A stretch of DNA of 64,000 nt, from contig CAIVMQ010000019.1 of the NCBI GenBank assembly GCA_903907075.1, positions 1 to 64,000 on the forward strand, in the 5' to 3' direction. The notes below the pieces were generated by a model. That model was not told where the DNA came from and ran no database searches. It saw only the letters and a list, made by a program, of their open reading frames with translations. Both the position numbers and the translations under genes were made by a program. This DNA is from an uncultured Bacteroidia bacterium. GTDB lineage: Bacteria > Bacteroidota > Bacteroidia > Bacteroidales > Prolixibacteraceae. How positions within the stretch are numbered: the first letter of the stretch is position 1; the number at the start of each line of letters is the position of its first letter. Positions 35,073 to 45,398 of the stretch are shown here, one piece after another.

Positions 35073-36329
35073 ATGTTGAAGATTAAAAATAAAAAATCAT
35101 TTTTTCAAAAACTCGGTTTGTTCATGGCTATTTTGGGCCCGGGAATAATTACCGGAAGCGTGGATAATGATGCAGGGGGAATTACAACCTATTCTGTTGC
35201 CGCTGCCGTATATGGGTATAATCTAATCTGGACCCTTATCCCTTCATTTATTGTCCTAGTGGTAATTCAGGAGATGAATGCCCGAATGGGAATAGTAACA
35301 GGGAAAGGGCTTGCCGATTTGATCCGCGAAAATGCGGGGGTAAAAATTACCTTCTTTATCTTTATTGGATTGTTATTTGCCGATATTGGCAATACCACAA
35401 CCGAATTTGCCGGAGTGGCCGGAAGTATGGAAGTCTTTGGGGTTAGTAAATATATCTCCGTGCCTGTGGTCGGTTTTTTAGTCTGGTTCCTGGTTGTGAA
35501 GGGGACCTATAAAATTGCAGAGCGTATCTTCCTGCTTTTTAGTGTCTCTCTATTGATGTACGTGGTCTCGGCACTCATGGGCAAGCCACATTGGGGCGAA
35601 ATAGGAGAGGCCATTGTCCATCCACAGCTTGAGATTAACTCACAAAGCCTCGCTATGATTATAGGTATAATCGGGACTACAATAGCTCCATGGATGCAAT
35701 TTTATATGCAGTCCTCTGTAATCGAAAAGGGGCTTAAAATGAAACAGTTTAAATATTCGCTGATCGATATTGTCGTGGGCTGTATCGCCACCGTAGTGGT
35801 GGCATTTTTTATCATGGTGGCTTGTGCTTCAACATTACACGAGAATGGAATTCAGATCCATGAAGCTAAGGATGCCGCACTGGCACTAAAACCTCTCGCT
35901 GGAGCCTTTGCATCTCAACTCTTTGCTTTTGGACTCTTTATTGCCTCAATCTTTTCAGCAACTATATTGCCCTTGGCAACAGCTTTCTACGTTTGTGAAG
36001 CCTTCGGTTTTGAGGCCGGCATTGACAAAAAATGGGATGAAGCCAAAGAGTTTTATATCCTTTATACCGGTATTCTTATTATTGGCGCCGCTATTATCCT
36101 AATCCCTAATGCCCCATTGATCTCAATTTCGTTGTGGACCCAGGTTATTAACGGGATGTTGCTCCCTGTTGTTTTGGTTTGTATGATCCTGTTGGTTAAT
36201 AATAAAAAAATCATGGGCAAATATGTCAATAAGCTTGCCAATAATATCATTGGTTGGAGCGCTGTAATTGTGCTTGTTGTGCTATCATTATTTTTGCTTC
36301 TGATGCCACTATTTAGTCACGGAAATTAA
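35073..36329 (+). CDS. NRAMP-family transporter with altered metal-binding motifs
   Basis: A polytopic inner-membrane protein of 418 residues with about 11 helices and the NRAMP fold (GPGIITGSVDNDAGGITTY at the start; MNARMGIVTGKGLADLIRE; GTTIAPWMQFYMQSS). In manganese and iron NRAMPs helix 1 carries DPGN and helix 6 carries MPH. Here they read DAGG (residues 33-36) and APW (205-207): the Asp is kept, but the Asn, Met and His ligand positions are lost. Losing the soft Met ligand is a feature of NRAMP-related magnesium transporters, so Mg2+ or another hard ion is a better guess than Mn2+. It is cotranscribed with an MgtE-type sensor protein. Confidence 0.85.
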   Translation: MLKIKNKKSFFQKLGLFMAILGPGIITGSVDNDAGGITTYSVAAAVYGYNLIWTLIPSFIVLVVIQEMNARMGIVTGKGLADLIRENAGVKITFFIFIGLLFADIGNTTTEFAGVAGSMEVFGVSKYISVPVVGFLVWFLVVKGTYKIAERIFLLFSVSLLMYVVSALMGKPHWGEIGEAIVHPQLEINSQSLAMIIGIIGTTIAPWMQFYMQSSVIEKGLKMKQFKYSLIDIVVGCIATVVVAFFIMVACASTLHENGIQIHEAKDAALALKPLAGAFASQLFAFGLFIASIFSATILPLATAFYVCEAFGFEAGIDKKWDEAKEFYILYTGILIIGAAIILIPNAPLISISLWTQVINGMLLPVVLVCMILLVNNKKIMGKYVNKLANNIIGWSAVIVLVVLSLFLLLMPLFSHGN

Positions 36330-36437
36330 TGTAATGTCTTGATTTGCAAATTATAACTTGAAATAAAATCTTCTTTTTAAGAGTTAGTAATTGTATTTTT
36401 TAAATTGGGATAAAGAGATAAAAATCGGCATTAAGAT

Positions 36438-37100
36438 ATGAATGAAGTGTTTATAACTCAGAGTCTCAAGGATAAGCTACCCAATCTTACCTTGGGGTAC
36501 ATTGCATGCGATGTTGTTTTTGAGCTTCAAAATAGAGCTCTGTGGAAAGAGATCGAAGCAGTCTCTGTAGCGCTTGAAAATTCATCTCATCTCTCAGATA
36601 TTAGTTCTCACCCGGCAATTTACGCATCCCGACTAGCCTATCGGGCATGTGGGAAAGATCCATCAAGATACCGTCTCTCATCTGAAGCCCTGATGCGCCG
36701 CGTGGTAAAAGGGAATAGGCTGTTTCGAATTAATAATGTGGTCGATGTAGTTAATTTAATCTCTCTAAAGACAGGCATGTCTATTGGAGGTTATGATATG
36801 GAGAAAATATCCGGAAATATATATTTCGACATTGGAGGAAAAGATGAACCGTATGAGGCTATCGGGCGTGGGGATTTAAATGTAGACTATTTACCATTGT
36901 TTAGAGATTCTGTTTCCCCTTTCGGCTCACCTACAAGCGACTCGGTCCGTACTTCGGTAACTCTTAATACAAAACGGTTTCTAATGATAATAATTGGATT
37001 TTCGGGAAAGGAAAGTACCCAGGAGACGATTGATATTTCTCTTCCATTATTGGAAAAATATTGTCTTGCCAAAAATAGTGAGACTAGATTAATTCGATAG
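36438..37100 (+). CDS. Stand-alone B3/B4 tRNA-binding domain protein
   Basis: A 220-residue cytoplasmic protein corresponding to the B3/B4 domain of the phenylalanyl-tRNA synthetase beta chain (GKDPSRYRLSSEALMRRVVKG, then NNVVDVVNLISLKTGMSIGGYD, and later FGSPTSDSVRTSVT). In the synthetase this domain hydrolyses mischarged Tyr-tRNA(Phe). Free-standing homologues are widespread, but few have an assigned role; editing in trans or amino-acid binding is possible. It starts 108 bases after the NRAMP-like gene. Confidence 0.8.
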   Translation: MNEVFITQSLKDKLPNLTLGYIACDVVFELQNRALWKEIEAVSVALENSSHLSDISSHPAIYASRLAYRACGKDPSRYRLSSEALMRRVVKGNRLFRINNVVDVVNLISLKTGMSIGGYDMEKISGNIYFDIGGKDEPYEAIGRGDLNVDYLPLFRDSVSPFGSPTSDSVRTSVTLNTKRFLMIIIGFSGKESTQETIDISLPLLEKYCLAKNSETRLIR

Positions 37101-37155
37101 ATGACGCATTTAATAGAAGATTGAATTATTTTTGTTTGATTATAATACTAGAGTT

Positions 37156-37716
37156 ATGAAATATATTTCAAAATTTATTTTGTGGATTACGGGTTGGAAA
37201 GTTATTGGCAGTTTAGCACCCGTGCCTAAATGCGTGGTCTTAGGGGTTCCACACACCTCAATTTGGGATTTTATTATCTCCTGGTTTTTTTATAACTCTA
37301 TTGGCGGAAAATCGAGTATCGTAGTAAACAAGAAATTTTTCTTTTGGCCTGCCTGCTATGTACTAAACTATATGGGCGCCATTCCCTTGGATACATCCAA
37401 AGGTGCAAGTATGGTAAAACAAATTGTCGCGGAATTTAAGAAACGCGAAATTCTTCACCTCGCGATTGCTCCTGAGGGTACACGCAATCCAACTACAAAA
37501 TGGAAAGGTGGTTTTCATACCATTGCTAGGGCTGCAAATGTTCCACTTTACTGCGCCGTTTTCGATTGGGGACGCAAAGAGATCGGAATAGTTGATCAGA
37601 TTGAGTTAACTGACGACCTCAATGCTGATATGTACCGAATTAAGCAATGGTACAAAGATCGTGGAGTAAAAGGGAAATTCCCAGAGAAATTTCTCCTTGG
37701 TGAAGGATTGGACTAA
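37156..37716 (+). CDS. Lysophospholipid acyltransferase-like protein (PlsC family)
   Basis: A 186-residue acyltransferase. The catalytic HX4D motif is PHTSIWD, and the glycerol-phosphate-site motif is APEGTRN; GGFHTIARAANVPL follows. Proteins of this short form lack the N-terminal membrane helices of PlsC. They are annotated as 1-acylglycerol-3-phosphate acyltransferases, though the true acceptor is not known. I chose ATG 37156 rather than the TTG at 37132 because the extra eight residues look like leader sequence. It is nine bases from the nitrilase gene. Confidence 0.82.
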   Translation: MKYISKFILWITGWKVIGSLAPVPKCVVLGVPHTSIWDFIISWFFYNSIGGKSSIVVNKKFFFWPACYVLNYMGAIPLDTSKGASMVKQIVAEFKKREILHLAIAPEGTRNPTTKWKGGFHTIARAANVPLYCAVFDWGRKEIGIVDQIELTDDLNADMYRIKQWYKDRGVKGKFPEKFLLGEGLD

Positions 37717-37725
37717 ATAGCTGTT

Positions 37726-38511
37726 ATGAAGCAAAAAGATCTTTTACGGATAACACTTGCTCAGGTAGATTTAATATGGGAGAATCCGGCTCTGAACCGC
37801 CTTAATCTTGAGATCCTGCTTACCCAGCTCTCCGGAAACTGTGATATCGTTGTTCTTCCTGAAACGTTTTCTACGGGGTTTACAATGCGTCATGAGCTAT
37901 ATGCAGAGCCAATGGATGGGCCTACTGTGCATTGGATGAGATTATTGGCTAAATCTACTCAGATAGCAATTTGCGGAACAATCTTGATTTCTGAAAATGA
38001 TCAGACGTATAATCGTTTCATATTTGTTACCCCTGATAATCAATTAACCAGCTACGATAAGAGACATCTCTTCACGATGGGAGGAGAGTCTACTGGATTA
38101 TCAGAAGGAAATAACCGAGTTGTTCTTAATTATTTGGGTTGGAGGATTGCTCTTTATACCTGTTATGATATTCGGTTTCCGGTATGGTGCAGGAATCAAA
38201 AAGATACTGATCTCATGATCTTTTCGGCCAATTGGCCCGAATCCCGTATAGTGGTATGGGATATCTTACTTAAAGCCAGAGCAATTGAAAATCAGGTTTA
38301 TGTGGCCGGTGTTAACCGAATAGGGACAGATGGCAATGGTATCAGATATAGTGGAAGCAGCCAACTGGTTAACGCACGTGGAGAATTACTAACACAGCTT
38401 CCTGGTTCATCTGAAAATTTGTTAACCTTCGAAATCTCCTTAAAGAGTTTGAAAGAATTCAGATTAAAATTTCCAGTCTCAAATGATTCAGACCATTTTG
38501 TATTGGGTTAG
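37726..38511 (+). CDS. Nitrilase-family amidohydrolase, YafV/omega-amidase-like
   Basis: A 261-residue member of the carbon-nitrogen hydrolase superfamily. The catalytic triad is in place: E46 in VVLPETFSTGF, K112 in YDKRHLF and C146 in LYTCYDIRFPVW. SANWPESR after the Cys and the overall length match YafV, an omega-amidase that hydrolyses 2-oxoglutaramate or succinamate and so takes part in metabolite repair. It directly follows the acyltransferase gene, probably in one transcript. Confidence 0.9.
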   Translation: MKQKDLLRITLAQVDLIWENPALNRLNLEILLTQLSGNCDIVVLPETFSTGFTMRHELYAEPMDGPTVHWMRLLAKSTQIAICGTILISENDQTYNRFIFVTPDNQLTSYDKRHLFTMGGESTGLSEGNNRVVLNYLGWRIALYTCYDIRFPVWCRNQKDTDLMIFSANWPESRIVVWDILLKARAIENQVYVAGVNRIGTDGNGIRYSGSSQLVNARGELLTQLPGSSENLLTFEISLKSLKEFRLKFPVSNDSDHFVLG

Positions 38512-38667
38512 TCTTCCAAATTGCCCTTTTTATTGATATCTCCTTTTTTTATGGTTTTCTTGTTTGTTCAGTTTATTTCAAATGCTGAATTCAAGTAATA
38601 AATGCAACTTTTAGATTAAATTATAGTTCATTGATAATCAGTGTAGGAGGTTTAATTGGAAATTGGC

Positions 38668-38675
38668 TAACTTTG
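38668..38675 (+). promoter_or_regulatory. Candidate -7 box for the ABC-F gene
   Basis: TAACTTTG is an exact TAnnTTTG 50 bases before the ABC-F start. No TTG is seen at -33 spacing. The rest of the 214-base gap (38512-38725) holds nothing else that I can support. Confidence 0.35.
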
Positions 38676-38722
38676 GCCCCTTGAATCGAATTAGTTTATA
38701 TATACGAATTATAAGAAGTTAA

Positions 38723-40339
<1,617 letters not shown>

Positions 40340-40377
40340 TTATTCATAATTTATTTTTAGCCAAGCAAAATTTCCTT

Positions 40378-40385
40378 TAGTTTTG
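40378..40385 (+). promoter_or_regulatory. Candidate -7 box for the coiled-coil lipoprotein gene
   Basis: TAGTTTTG is an exact TAnnTTTG 29 bases before the ATG at 40415. A TTTTT stretch lies near the -33 position. Confidence 0.45.
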
Positions 40386-40414
40386 ATCAATATTTATTTA
40401 AAAAAATTCAAGAT

Positions 40415-41296
40415 ATGAGAAAATTGATCTATGTTTTATTGATTCCGGTAATGATACTGGCATCTAGTTGTGAGAACAGAAAAGCGGAAATAATCCGTCT
40501 GAAAGCACAAAACGATAGTTTAAGAAATGTCGGAACAGATAAAGATTCAAATATTGCAGATTTTGTGACCACTTTTAATGAAGTGGAGGCTAATTTAGAT
40601 TCTATTAAACGTCTTGAGAAAGTAATTAGTCAAAGTGCGAAGGCTGGCGAAGTCAAGGGATCTCGTAAGGAGCAGATTAAGAGCGATATAAATTACATCT
40701 ATGATTTGCTTCAGAAGAATCGCAAGTTGGTTGCTGAGTTATCGATGAAATTGCGTAAGTCGAATAAGCATGCAGCGGAACTTCAAAAGATGATTGATAA
40801 TCTGAATCAGTCAATCGATGAGAAAAATACCCAGATTGCACAGCTGTCTGATGAATTGAGTAAACTCAATATTCAGGTTAAGGATCTCAATGTTAAAGTT
40901 GCAGATTTAAATACAAATGTAAGTAATTTAAGTGCCGACAATCAGAAGAAGCAGGCAGAGATCGATGCAAAGACCGAAGCATTGAATACCGCTTATTATG
41001 TTATCGGAACGAACCGTGAACTCAAGGATAAGAAGATTATTACAGGGGCAGGTGGTTTTATTGGTATTGGCAGGACTAAAAATATTTTGGCAGATCTTAA
41101 TATGAATGATTTTACCAAGGTAGATATCACTAAGGTGAACGAGATTCCAATTATGAAAAAGAAAATTACCCTTGTCACCTCTCATCCGAATGGATCTTAT
41201 CGTCTTGAAGGTGATAAATCGGTAGATAAAATAGTTATTGTTAATGCGAAAGAGTTTTGGAGCCTCTCTAAAGTTCTTGTCGTTGTGGCAAAATAG
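40415..41296 (+). CDS. Coiled-coil lipoprotein, function unknown
   Basis: A 293-residue lipoprotein: the signal MRKLIYVLLIPVMILASSC ends in a lipobox with the cysteine at 19. A long coiled coil of Lys/Asp/Asn-rich heptads extends over about residues 20-195 (IDNLNQSIDEKNTQIAQL, VKDLNVKVADLN). A small globular C-terminal part follows, with TSHPNGSYRLEGDKSVDKI. Family homologues in Bacteroidota lack an assigned role. A spacer or envelope anchor is possible from its shape. It ends at a strong bidirectional terminator. Confidence 0.75.
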   Translation: MRKLIYVLLIPVMILASSCENRKAEIIRLKAQNDSLRNVGTDKDSNIADFVTTFNEVEANLDSIKRLEKVISQSAKAGEVKGSRKEQIKSDINYIYDLLQKNRKLVAELSMKLRKSNKHAAELQKMIDNLNQSIDEKNTQIAQLSDELSKLNIQVKDLNVKVADLNTNVSNLSADNQKKQAEIDAKTEALNTAYYVIGTNRELKDKKIITGAGGFIGIGRTKNILADLNMNDFTKVDITKVNEIPIMKKKITLVTSHPNGSYRLEGDKSVDKIVIVNAKEFWSLSKVLVVVAK

Positions 41297-41313
41297 ATAA
41301 GTATCACCTTTAT

Positions 41314-41349
41314 AAAAAAGGCGGCAACCGATAGGTTTCCGCCTTTTTT
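41314..41349. terminator. Bidirectional terminator between convergent genes
   Basis: AAAAAAGGCGG...AACC pairs with GGTT...CCGCCTTTTTT around a short GATA-type loop. The A run on one side and T run on the other let it work for both the lipoprotein gene (stop 41296) and the GH20 gene (stop 41370). Confidence 0.85.
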
Positions 41350-41369
41350 ATCCTTATTCATGGGCACTT

Positions 41370-42995
41370 TTAGTATGGTTTAAATTCTGCTTTGCAAAAG
41401 ATTATCCCTTCCGCTTCGTAACGTTTAGCCTGCACTACTAACCGTTTTTTAAACCATTTGTAGTTGTGACTAGCTTTGGGTGACCAGGCTACTTCGGCAA
41501 ATGCTGCTGCTCTAGGAAAGGTCATATATTCAACATGCACAGGTGTTTTCATGTAGGCTGTCCAAATATTTGCCTGCATGCCAATAATATAACGCGAATC
41601 TTTTTTGGAGAGGGTTGCAGGTACAGGTTCAATGTTATAAACCTGCTCCAGCGTTAGCATCCCTCCAACTGCGAGTGGCTCTGTTTTTGGATCTGTTTGA
41701 TATTGATCAAAATTACAATATCTAGCTGTTGATATAACTGTTTGTAGCTTTCTTTTGGTTGCCTCAATGGTCTCCTTCTCTCCGTGCCACGATACCGTTA
41801 CCGCTTCTTCTGTCAGTGTGTCATTTAAATTTATCTCCCAATGAACACTCTGTTTTCCTAATGATTTGAGTATACTACTCAATCGATTCTCAAAATAGGT
41901 ATGAAGATCTTTGGTAGAAATCAGGCTGTCATTTTTCATTCGAATTTGGCAGTCAGGGCATTGTTCCCAACTTGTTTCTAAAGATTCGGCTCCACCTATA
42001 TGAAAATATTTTCCCGGAAACAATGAAGTCATTTCACCCATAACATCACTGATAAAAGTGAATGTCCCCTCCTTGCCCGGACAATAGATATCACTAAAAA
42101 CACTCCATTTGGAAGCCACCTCATAAGGATTTGATGTGCACCCTAACTCAGGATAGGCTGCCAATGCGGCTAATGCATGTCCTGGCATCCCTATCTCAGG
42201 AATAATGGTAATGAAACGTTCTGAGGCATATTGAACAATTTCGCGAATATCTAACTGGGTATAGAACCCACCATTTGGTATCGTATCTGTTCCTAACGAA
42301 TTGTTGATATGTCCGATTATCGTTTTTTTTCTCACTGATCCAACTTCTGTGAGGCGTGGATATTTCTTAATTTCGATCCGCCAGCCTTGATCGTCTGCCA
42401 GATGCCAATGTAGCGTGTTTAACTTGTGCATTGCCATAGCATCGAGATACTTTAACATAAACTCCTTTGGCATAAAATTCCTGCTCACATCTAACTGTAA
42501 TCCTCTCCAGGAAAATCTGGGTGTATCTTTAATTTCAATTGCGGGAATAATAATTTCTTTAAGCGGTTTTATCGTTGGAGGCATAAGTTGCGTTAAGGTC
42601 TGAACACCATAGAACAGGCCATTCATGGCGGCTGCTTCTATAACGACACCATCAGATAAAACAGTTAGGTGGTAATCTTCTTTCCCGATTTTTAAACTTT
42701 CATCTAACTTTAAAAAAATAGTGTTGCTTTCATCACTTGACGATACGAGAATTTTAGTTGTAAATCCGAAATATTTGTCAATATGGCCATTAAGAAAAGC
42801 GGCAATTTGTTCAAGCTGTTCGCTCTGGTTATTGATACTAATTTTTGTTTTTGCTGAAATTGTGAATATACCGGGATGATCAATGGCCTCTGCTGGCTGG
42901 GGTATAATTCGAACAACAGGTTTAGCAACAGGCTCCTTGCATGCGAAAATTAGATTGATAATTCCTATGAATAGTAGTGCTTGGATCAGCCTCAT
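41370..42995 (-). CDS. GH20 beta-N-acetylhexosaminidase-like lipoprotein with Asp-to-Ala change
   Basis: A 541-residue lipoprotein (IINLIFAC lipobox, cysteine at ~19). It has the GH20b-type N-terminal domain, then the barrel: PRFSWRGLQLDVSRNFMP, HWHLADDQGWRIEI, IIPEIGMPGH and, near the C-terminus, YCNFDQYQ with the substrate tyrosine. The catalytic dyad in GH20 is Asp-Glu (HIGGDE); here the motif reads HIGGAES, with A336 in place of the Asp that positions the 2-acetamido group and E337 kept. The CPDC that follows aligns well, so the frame is right. The enzyme may be weak, altered in specificity or inactive. A sodium symporter gene lies upstream on the same strand. Confidence 0.88.
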   Translation of the reverse strand: MRLIQALLFIGIINLIFACKEPVAKPVVRIIPQPAEAIDHPGIFTISAKTKISINNQSEQLEQIAAFLNGHIDKYFGFTTKILVSSSDESNTIFLKLDESLKIGKEDYHLTVLSDGVVIEAAAMNGLFYGVQTLTQLMPPTIKPLKEIIIPAIEIKDTPRFSWRGLQLDVSRNFMPKEFMLKYLDAMAMHKLNTLHWHLADDQGWRIEIKKYPRLTEVGSVRKKTIIGHINNSLGTDTIPNGGFYTQLDIREIVQYASERFITIIPEIGMPGHALAALAAYPELGCTSNPYEVASKWSVFSDIYCPGKEGTFTFISDVMGEMTSLFPGKYFHIGGAESLETSWEQCPDCQIRMKNDSLISTKDLHTYFENRLSSILKSLGKQSVHWEINLNDTLTEEAVTVSWHGEKETIEATKRKLQTVISTARYCNFDQYQTDPKTEPLAVGGMLTLEQVYNIEPVPATLSKKDSRYIIGMQANIWTAYMKTPVHVEYMTFPRAAAFAEVAWSPKASHNYKWFKKRLVVQAKRYEAEGIIFCKAEFKPY

Positions 42996-43024
42996 TTTGA
43001 AATCATGTTAGAATTTCTAGAATG

Positions 43025-43032
43025 CAAAAGTA
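43025..43032 (-). promoter_or_regulatory. Candidate -7 box for the GH20 gene
   Basis: CAAAAGTA on the plus strand is TACTTTTG on the minus strand, an exact TAnnTTTG 30 bases before the GH20 start, in the gap after the symporter stop. No -33 TTG is seen. Confidence 0.4.
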
Positions 43033-43037
43033 CGTAA

Positions 43038-44387
43038 TTAATTATTTCTTGTTCCGATCTTACTTAAAAGAATCAGTGCGTTAATAATGAATGCGCTGAT
43101 TATTATTAAATTGCCTAGTGTGTTATTCCCATTTAATGTAATTATTTTTCCAGTTAATGCAATTATCCCTCCCAGGATCATTGCAGCACTACTAAATTTC
43201 TTGCTCGTTCGAAAACCGAGTAGACCGGCAATCGTAGGAACGATGAAGGCGCCGGCAAAAATTGTCAAAGCAATGAGCAGTGATTGGATAATAGAGTGTA
43301 CTTTAAGGGCGAACAGGATACTTAATAGGCCCATCAGAAGCATGATGATTTTGGTATTTCTCATCGAATATTTTTGATCAAGACCTTTAGATATTGGATC
43401 GCTGATAATTGTTGATGAGGTAAGGAGTGTTGTTGATCCTGTTGACATAACCGCTGATAGGAGTGCTGCAACCAATAATCCAATTCCCCATTCAGGCAAT
43501 ACCGTCACCATTACCGGTATTAGTGCCGATCCTTCATGATGATGAATTTCAGGGAATTTGTAGGCCGCATATACGCCAATAAATGTGATGCATAGCGAAA
43601 ATGGAATAAGTACTATAGCGCTAATTAAGACACTCTTTTGGGCAGTTTTTTCATTCTCTGCACAAAACAGACGTGAGTAAATATCTGGTCCGACAATAAA
43701 AGTTGTCGAATAGGTTAATAGAAGAACCACAAGGTCAAAAGGGTGAAACCCTTCATTAAATGGGAATCTTAAGGTGGTCATGGCTACCTGATTAACCGGT
43801 TCTGCAATTAGGATGTAAATGGCGGTAAAAAAAATTCCTCCAATAATTATAAATGATTGGTAAAGATCTGTTTTTAATACAGATATCTGGCCTCCAATTA
43901 AGGTGTAAAAAATGAATACTGCTCCAGATCCCCATACGCCAAGCGAATAATCTAATCCTGTAAATCCTGTCATAATTCGGGCAGCCCCAATAATCTGCGC
44001 TGCGATTATTCCAATCCAGGCAATTGAAATAATAAAAGAGGCAATCATCTTTGCCTCAATGCCATAAAAATCGCCAATCATTTGAGGTAGTGTATATTTC
44101 CCTTGGCGACGAACCAACATTGAAAAGGGGACTAAAACAAATAAACCAATTGAGGCACATATTAATAGCCAAGAGGCTGCCCACCCCTGTGTTTGAGCTA
44201 GATCAGCTGTTCCTAGAATTGCAGAACTTCCCAATATAGTAGCCAAAAGTGAACCGGTAATTTGCCAGATATTTCCCCTTTTTCCAGCAACAAAATAGTC
44301 TCCTTCGCTCTTTATCCTCCGAGCAGCGAAAAGCCCTGTAAGAAGCATAGCAATGATATATACAATTATTATAAGGTATTTAATCAT
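43038..44387 (-). CDS. Sodium:solute symporter (SSS family)
   Basis: An inner-membrane protein of 449 residues with about 13 hydrophobic segments and the SSS pattern: GLFAARRIKSEGDYFVAGKRG at the start, GSSAILGTADLAQTQGWAA, and VMSTGSTTLLTSSTIISDP, a serine/threonine-rich segment that fits the sodium site in helix 8. The substrate is not predictable. Position next to a GH20-like gene, as in many Bacteroidota amino-sugar loci, suggests N-acetylhexosamine or sialic-acid type uptake. A gap of 96 bases separates it from the flippase-like gene. Confidence 0.87.
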   Translation of the reverse strand: MIKYLIIIVYIIAMLLTGLFAARRIKSEGDYFVAGKRGNIWQITGSLLATILGSSAILGTADLAQTQGWAASWLLICASIGLFVLVPFSMLVRRQGKYTLPQMIGDFYGIEAKMIASFIISIAWIGIIAAQIIGAARIMTGFTGLDYSLGVWGSGAVFIFYTLIGGQISVLKTDLYQSFIIIGGIFFTAIYILIAEPVNQVAMTTLRFPFNEGFHPFDLVVLLLTYSTTFIVGPDIYSRLFCAENEKTAQKSVLISAIVLIPFSLCITFIGVYAAYKFPEIHHHEGSALIPVMVTVLPEWGIGLLVAALLSAVMSTGSTTLLTSSTIISDPISKGLDQKYSMRNTKIIMLLMGLLSILFALKVHSIIQSLLIALTIFAGAFIVPTIAGLLGFRTSKKFSSAAMILGGIIALTGKIITLNGNNTLGNLIIISAFIINALILLSKIGTRNN

Positions 44388-44483
44388 GAGCGATTGAGTT
44401 CGGGATTGCTGTATGGATTTATTTTCTGACGGGTGGGTTTGAATTCTGAAAGAATCCCTTGATCGGCAAGCTGATAGGGTGTT

Positions 44484-45383
44484 CTAAGGTATTTCATTCT
44501 CCTTTGATTCTTGATTTATTGCTAGTTCACGTCTAAAAGGGGGTAGGAAAACCCAATATATTCCACCCAAAGAGATAATAGCTGTGATTAGAAATGACAT
44601 TAAGCATAACGCAATACCTATTTCATTGTCGAGCCCTAATGTTTTTGCTCCGACAAGAAATACCATTTCCCGAGCTCCGATTCCACCAATAGTTATCGGG
44701 ATAGCTGTTGCAATTGCTGATACAAAAAAGAGAAACAGGTAATCAAACTGGTTGGTCATCTGATGAAATGAAATAAGAATTATATAAACAGCTATAAACT
44801 GTACTAACTGAAGTGCGAGTGACCACCAAAATAATCCTGCGTGTATATTGAGAAAGCTTTTAAAGAAATATTTAAGAACCAGCAGATAAGAGAGATAAAT
44901 AAAAGGTGCTGTGACCCAGATATATTTGATGTATTCAAGATTTAATCCGGAGAGGTAATAGAGAGCTATGGTAATCATTCCAACGGCTACTAGTCCGGCG
45001 ATTCGATTTACCAACATTGTTCCGATATTTTTTTTAAGTCCGTTTTTTCGGTATTTATTTACCAGATAAATTTTATAACCGTCGCCACCAATACCTCCAG
45101 GTAGAAAGAGGTTGTAAAACATCCCTAGCCAGAACAGCTTAATATTTAGCGCATGAGAGATATTTGCGCCTGTATTTTGAAAGGATAGATTCTGTCTGAA
45201 AGCTGAAAGTACGAATGATATAAAAAAAAGGAGAAACGCAATGCTAAGATAATACATATTTGCCGTGGAGAAGACATCTAATACTTCTTTGAATGAAATC
45301 TTGGATAAAACCCAAGCGATAGCTGCTACTGAAACTGTAAGCTTCAGTAGATTTATGGCAATTTTTTTTAGTCTTACTTTCAC
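44484..45383 (-). CDS. Flippase-like membrane protein (LPG synthase TM / UPF0104 family)
   Basis: A 299-residue inner-membrane protein with about eight helices, starting LLKLTVSVAAIAWVLSK and containing FLPGGIGGDGYKIYLVNK and ITIGGIGAREMVFLVGAK, the glycine-rich motifs of the lysylphosphatidylglycerol-synthase transmembrane family. It lacks the cytosolic transferase domain of MprF, so it resembles the flippase half, or AglD-like proteins linked to lipid-bound sugars. It is 15 bases downstream of the HGSNAT-like gene, so the two are probably one unit. Confidence 0.85.
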   Translation of the reverse strand: MKVRLKKIAINLLKLTVSVAAIAWVLSKISFKEVLDVFSTANMYYLSIAFLLFFISFVLSAFRQNLSFQNTGANISHALNIKLFWLGMFYNLFLPGGIGGDGYKIYLVNKYRKNGLKKNIGTMLVNRIAGLVAVGMITIALYYLSGLNLEYIKYIWVTAPFIYLSYLLVLKYFFKSFLNIHAGLFWWSLALQLVQFIAVYIILISFHQMTNQFDYLFLFFVSAIATAIPITIGGIGAREMVFLVGAKTLGLDNEIGIALCLMSFLITAIISLGGIYWVFLPPFRRELAINQESKENEIP

Positions 45384-45398
45384 GTTAATTTTTTACAG

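Noticed and set aside
40415-41296. Coiled-coil lipoprotein as a phage or SMC-like protein
   Set aside because: It has a clear lipobox and no ATPase or phage motifs.
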